From positions 28,697-83,077 of the forward strand of contig NZ_JRXE01000009.1 in assembly GCF_001267535.1 (NCBI RefSeq): a stretch of 54,381 nt of DNA, written 5' to 3'. Shown in pieces: positions 52,691 to 54,381 of the stretch. The notes below the pieces were generated by a model. That model saw nothing but the letters and a program-made list of their open reading frames with translations, was not told where the DNA came from and searched no databases. This DNA is from Winslowiella iniecta (GTDB lineage Bacteria; Pseudomonadota; Gammaproteobacteria; Enterobacterales; Enterobacteriaceae). The position numbers and the translations under genes were made by a program. Each line of letters opens with the position of its first letter. Within the stretch, counting starts at the first letter, position 1.

Positions 52691-54088
52691 GTGAGACAAT
52701 TTTGTCTGCCTTTCGCCATCAGTCTGATCCTTTTCAGCGGGGTCAGCCATGCTGACGCCCGGACGGAAAATGCGCAGCTGATAGCGAAAGGGAAATATCT
52801 CGCGACCGCCGCCGACTGCGGTGCTTGCCACACGTCACCTCACCAGGGGGCAACCATGGCAGGAGGGTACGCGATCCCTTCGCCGATGGGCGGCATTTAT
52901 GCCAGCAATATCACCCCTTCCACCACCGATGGCATCGGCAATTACAGCGAGGCGGAATTTGCGCGCGCGGTGCGCGAAGGCGTCAATAAACAGGGGCAGC
53001 ATCTTTACCCGGCAATGCCTTATACCGCTTACGCCAAAATCAGCGATGACGATATCCACGCGCTGTATTTCTACTTTATGCACGGCGTGGCACCTGTCGA
53101 CAGCCCGGTTCCGCCGACTCAGCTGGCTTTTCCGTTTAATATTCGCGCGTCAATGGCGGTGTGGAACCTGTTGTTTGCCGATAATCAGCGCTTTACGCCG
53201 ACTGCGGGGGTGTCTGAACAGATCAATCGCGGTGACTATCTGGTTAACGCGCTGGCGCATTGCGACACCTGTCATACCCCACGCAATGCACTGATGGGAC
53301 AGCAAAACGATCGGGCGCTGTCTGGCGGTAGTCTCGGCAGCTGGTATGCGCCGAATATTACCCCCGATCTTCAGTCCGGCATCGGCAACTGGACGCCAGC
53401 CGAACTGGCACAGTATCTGAAAACCGGGCATCTCAGCGGCAAAGCGCAGGCGGCAGGGCCGATGGCCGAAGCGATAGAGCACAGCCTGCAATACCTTTCC
53501 GACAGTGATATCGCGGCAATGGTGGCTTATCTGCGTCAGGTTCCCGCCGTCAGCAACGGTGACGTGCGCGCCCGCGAAAGTTACGGTGCTGTTTCCGGTA
53601 GTGAACAGCAGCTACGTGGACAGACTGGCGACGTCGATGCGGGCTGGAAGGTATTCAGCGGCAGTTGTGCCAACTGCCATCAGCCGGACGGGCAGGGCAG
53701 CGAACGCTATCCGTCGCTGTTCCATAACACCGCCACCGGTGCCGATCGACCTGATAACCTGGTTTCCACCATTCTGTTTGGCGTACAGCGCACGGTGCAT
53801 GGCGAAGCGATCGCGATGCCGGAGTTCGGTCCGAACGCCGATTTCGCCATGCGCCTTAGCGACCAGCAAATTGCCGACGTCAGTAACTATGTGCTGAAAA
53901 ACTATGGCAATCCGCAGGTGACGGTCACCGCTGAACAGGTGAAAACCTTACGTGAGGGCGGCGAGACTCCGCTGCTGGTTCGCCTGACGCGCCCGGCTGT
54001 GATGGCGGGAGCTGGCCTTGCACTGGTGCTGATTGTTGCCGGTCTGGTGATGATAAAAAGAAGGAGGCAGCATGTCGCAGCCAAATAA
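52691..54088 (+). CDS. Tri-heme cytochrome c subunit of a periplasmic dehydrogenase
   Basis: 465 residues from a GTG at 52691, with AGGAG eight bases upstream. The signal peptide (MRQFCLPFAISLILFSGVSHA) is followed by three CXXCH sites, at C43 (CGACH), C191 (CDTCH) and C326 (CANCH). Unlike the related subunit at 10810 it ends in a membrane anchor (AVMAGAGLALVLIVAGLVMI) followed by a charged tail. It takes electrons from the flavoprotein to ubiquinone. Its end overlaps the next gene by 17 bases. Confidence 0.88.
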   Translation: MRQFCLPFAISLILFSGVSHADARTENAQLIAKGKYLATAADCGACHTSPHQGATMAGGYAIPSPMGGIYASNITPSTTDGIGNYSEAEFARAVREGVNKQGQHLYPAMPYTAYAKISDDDIHALYFYFMHGVAPVDSPVPPTQLAFPFNIRASMAVWNLLFADNQRFTPTAGVSEQINRGDYLVNALAHCDTCHTPRNALMGQQNDRALSGGSLGSWYAPNITPDLQSGIGNWTPAELAQYLKTGHLSGKAQAAGPMAEAIEHSLQYLSDSDIAAMVAYLRQVPAVSNGDVRARESYGAVSGSEQQLRGQTGDVDAGWKVFSGSCANCHQPDGQGSERYPSLFHNTATGADRPDNLVSTILFGVQRTVHGEAIAMPEFGPNADFAMRLSDQQIADVSNYVLKNYGNPQVTVTAEQVKTLREGGETPLLVRLTRPAVMAGAGLALVLIVAGLVMIKRRRQHVAAK

Positions 54089-54381
54089 CCCCCCGCGCTC
54101 GCTAAGCCGCCGCCGTTTATTGCAGGGGATGGCGGCACTGTCGTTAACCGCCGCCTGCGCTTCACTATTTCCGGCACAGATGGCCGCCGCGCAACAGAGT
54201 GAGAAATCGGGTTTTTCCGTGGTGTCAGCTTTCCTTGCCAGCCGGGCAACCAGCCCGATTCTCAGTCAGCGCTACTATGCGGCCCTGAATCGCCACTATC
54301 CGGACTTCCCGGCACGGCTGGCGGCGCTTGCGGCTTATCTTGATGGTCAGAAGTTCGCCCACGTCGATGACTTTTTGCAGG
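54072..54381 (+). CDS. Sorbitol-dehydrogenase-type small subunit (3' end outside window)
   Basis: At least 103 residues, incomplete. The ATG at 54072 has AAGGAGG four bases upstream, inside the cytochrome gene. The N-terminus has a twin-arginine signal (RSLSRRRLLQGMAALS), and the mature part (FSVVSAFLASRATSPILSQR, then YYAALNRHYPDFPARLAALA) fits the FAD-dependent D-sorbitol dehydrogenase small-subunit family. Such subunits are normally followed by a GMC flavoprotein, which I expect just beyond the window. Together with the cytochrome they would make a second periplasmic sugar or polyol dehydrogenase, different from that at 8271-12123. Confidence 0.75.
   Translation, partial: MSQPNNPPRSLSRRRLLQGMAALSLTAACASLFPAQMAAAQQSEKSGFSVVSAFLASRATSPILSQRYYAALNRHYPDFPARLAALAAYLDGQKFAHVDDFLQ

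Noticed and set aside
1-54381. Mobile elements, prophage, CRISPR arrays, toxin-antitoxin pairs, tRNA or rRNA genes
   Set aside because: I looked for transposase or integrase motifs, regularly spaced repeats and tRNA-like cloverleafs by eye and found none that I can support; a tRNA or small-RNA model search was not possible.

Overview
This window reads as chromosome of a gamma-proteobacterium of the order Enterobacterales, most likely the family Erwiniaceae (Pantoea/Erwinia/Tatumella relatives). That is inferred from close enterobacterial versions of aer, sbmA, tsx, fhuE and yghU, combined with plant-associated traits: oligogalacturonate lyase, KdgR-type operators, and periplasmic gluconate and sugar dehydrogenases. 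I see no rRNA, tRNA, insertion sequence, prophage or CRISPR array.

Layout. 1-4904: the 3' part of aer, a DUF559 nuclease-like gene bracketed by inverted palindromic repeats, a chromosomal qnr with a near-consensus LexA box, an AraC-type regulator and a long-form 2-isopropylmalate synthase. 5056-7945: a fused dihydroxyacetone kinase convergent with sbmA. 8271-12123: a three-subunit gluconate 2-dehydrogenase operon behind a perfect GntR-like palindrome. 12243-26697: pectin-fragment use, with ogl-kdgF, an RpiB-type isomerase, an MFS transporter with a GntR regulator, tsx, and an enolase-superfamily gene leading an Opp/Dpp-type ABC operon. Three good KdgR-like boxes and CRP-like sites tie these units together. 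27005-34500: a DUF1835 gene, a 733-base AT-rich gap with a possible 24-residue peptide, an EvgS/BvgS-type hybrid kinase, two LuxR-type regulators and a secreted SgcJ/EcaC-like protein. 34603-38787: a LacI-type regulator with two tandem HTH domains, divergent from a PTS (IIA, IIB, IIC) plus fructose-6-phosphate-aldolase operon. 38800-42909: an OhrR-like repressor, yghU and a Fur-controlled fhuE.

43110-54381 is the most interesting block. Four copies of a TGTAAGCGCTTACA-like palindrome in two intergenic regions link one LacI-type repressor to three transcription units: racemase-like gene plus otnK; an FMN 2-hydroxyacid oxidase plus a ModA-like protein without signal peptide; and MFS transporter, OtnC-like protein, periplasmic lactonase, periplasmic cupin, tri-heme cytochrome c and the start of a sorbitol-dehydrogenase-type subunit. 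I infer a route in which a sugar or polyol is oxidised in the periplasm to a lactone and acid, imported, oxidised at C2, isomerised, phosphorylated by OtnK and cleaved or decarboxylated. The usual OtnD and OtnI are absent, and the OtnC-like protein has lost family active-site residues, so the chemistry may be new.

A family of about 85-base double-hairpin repeats occurs three times, each time between convergent genes.
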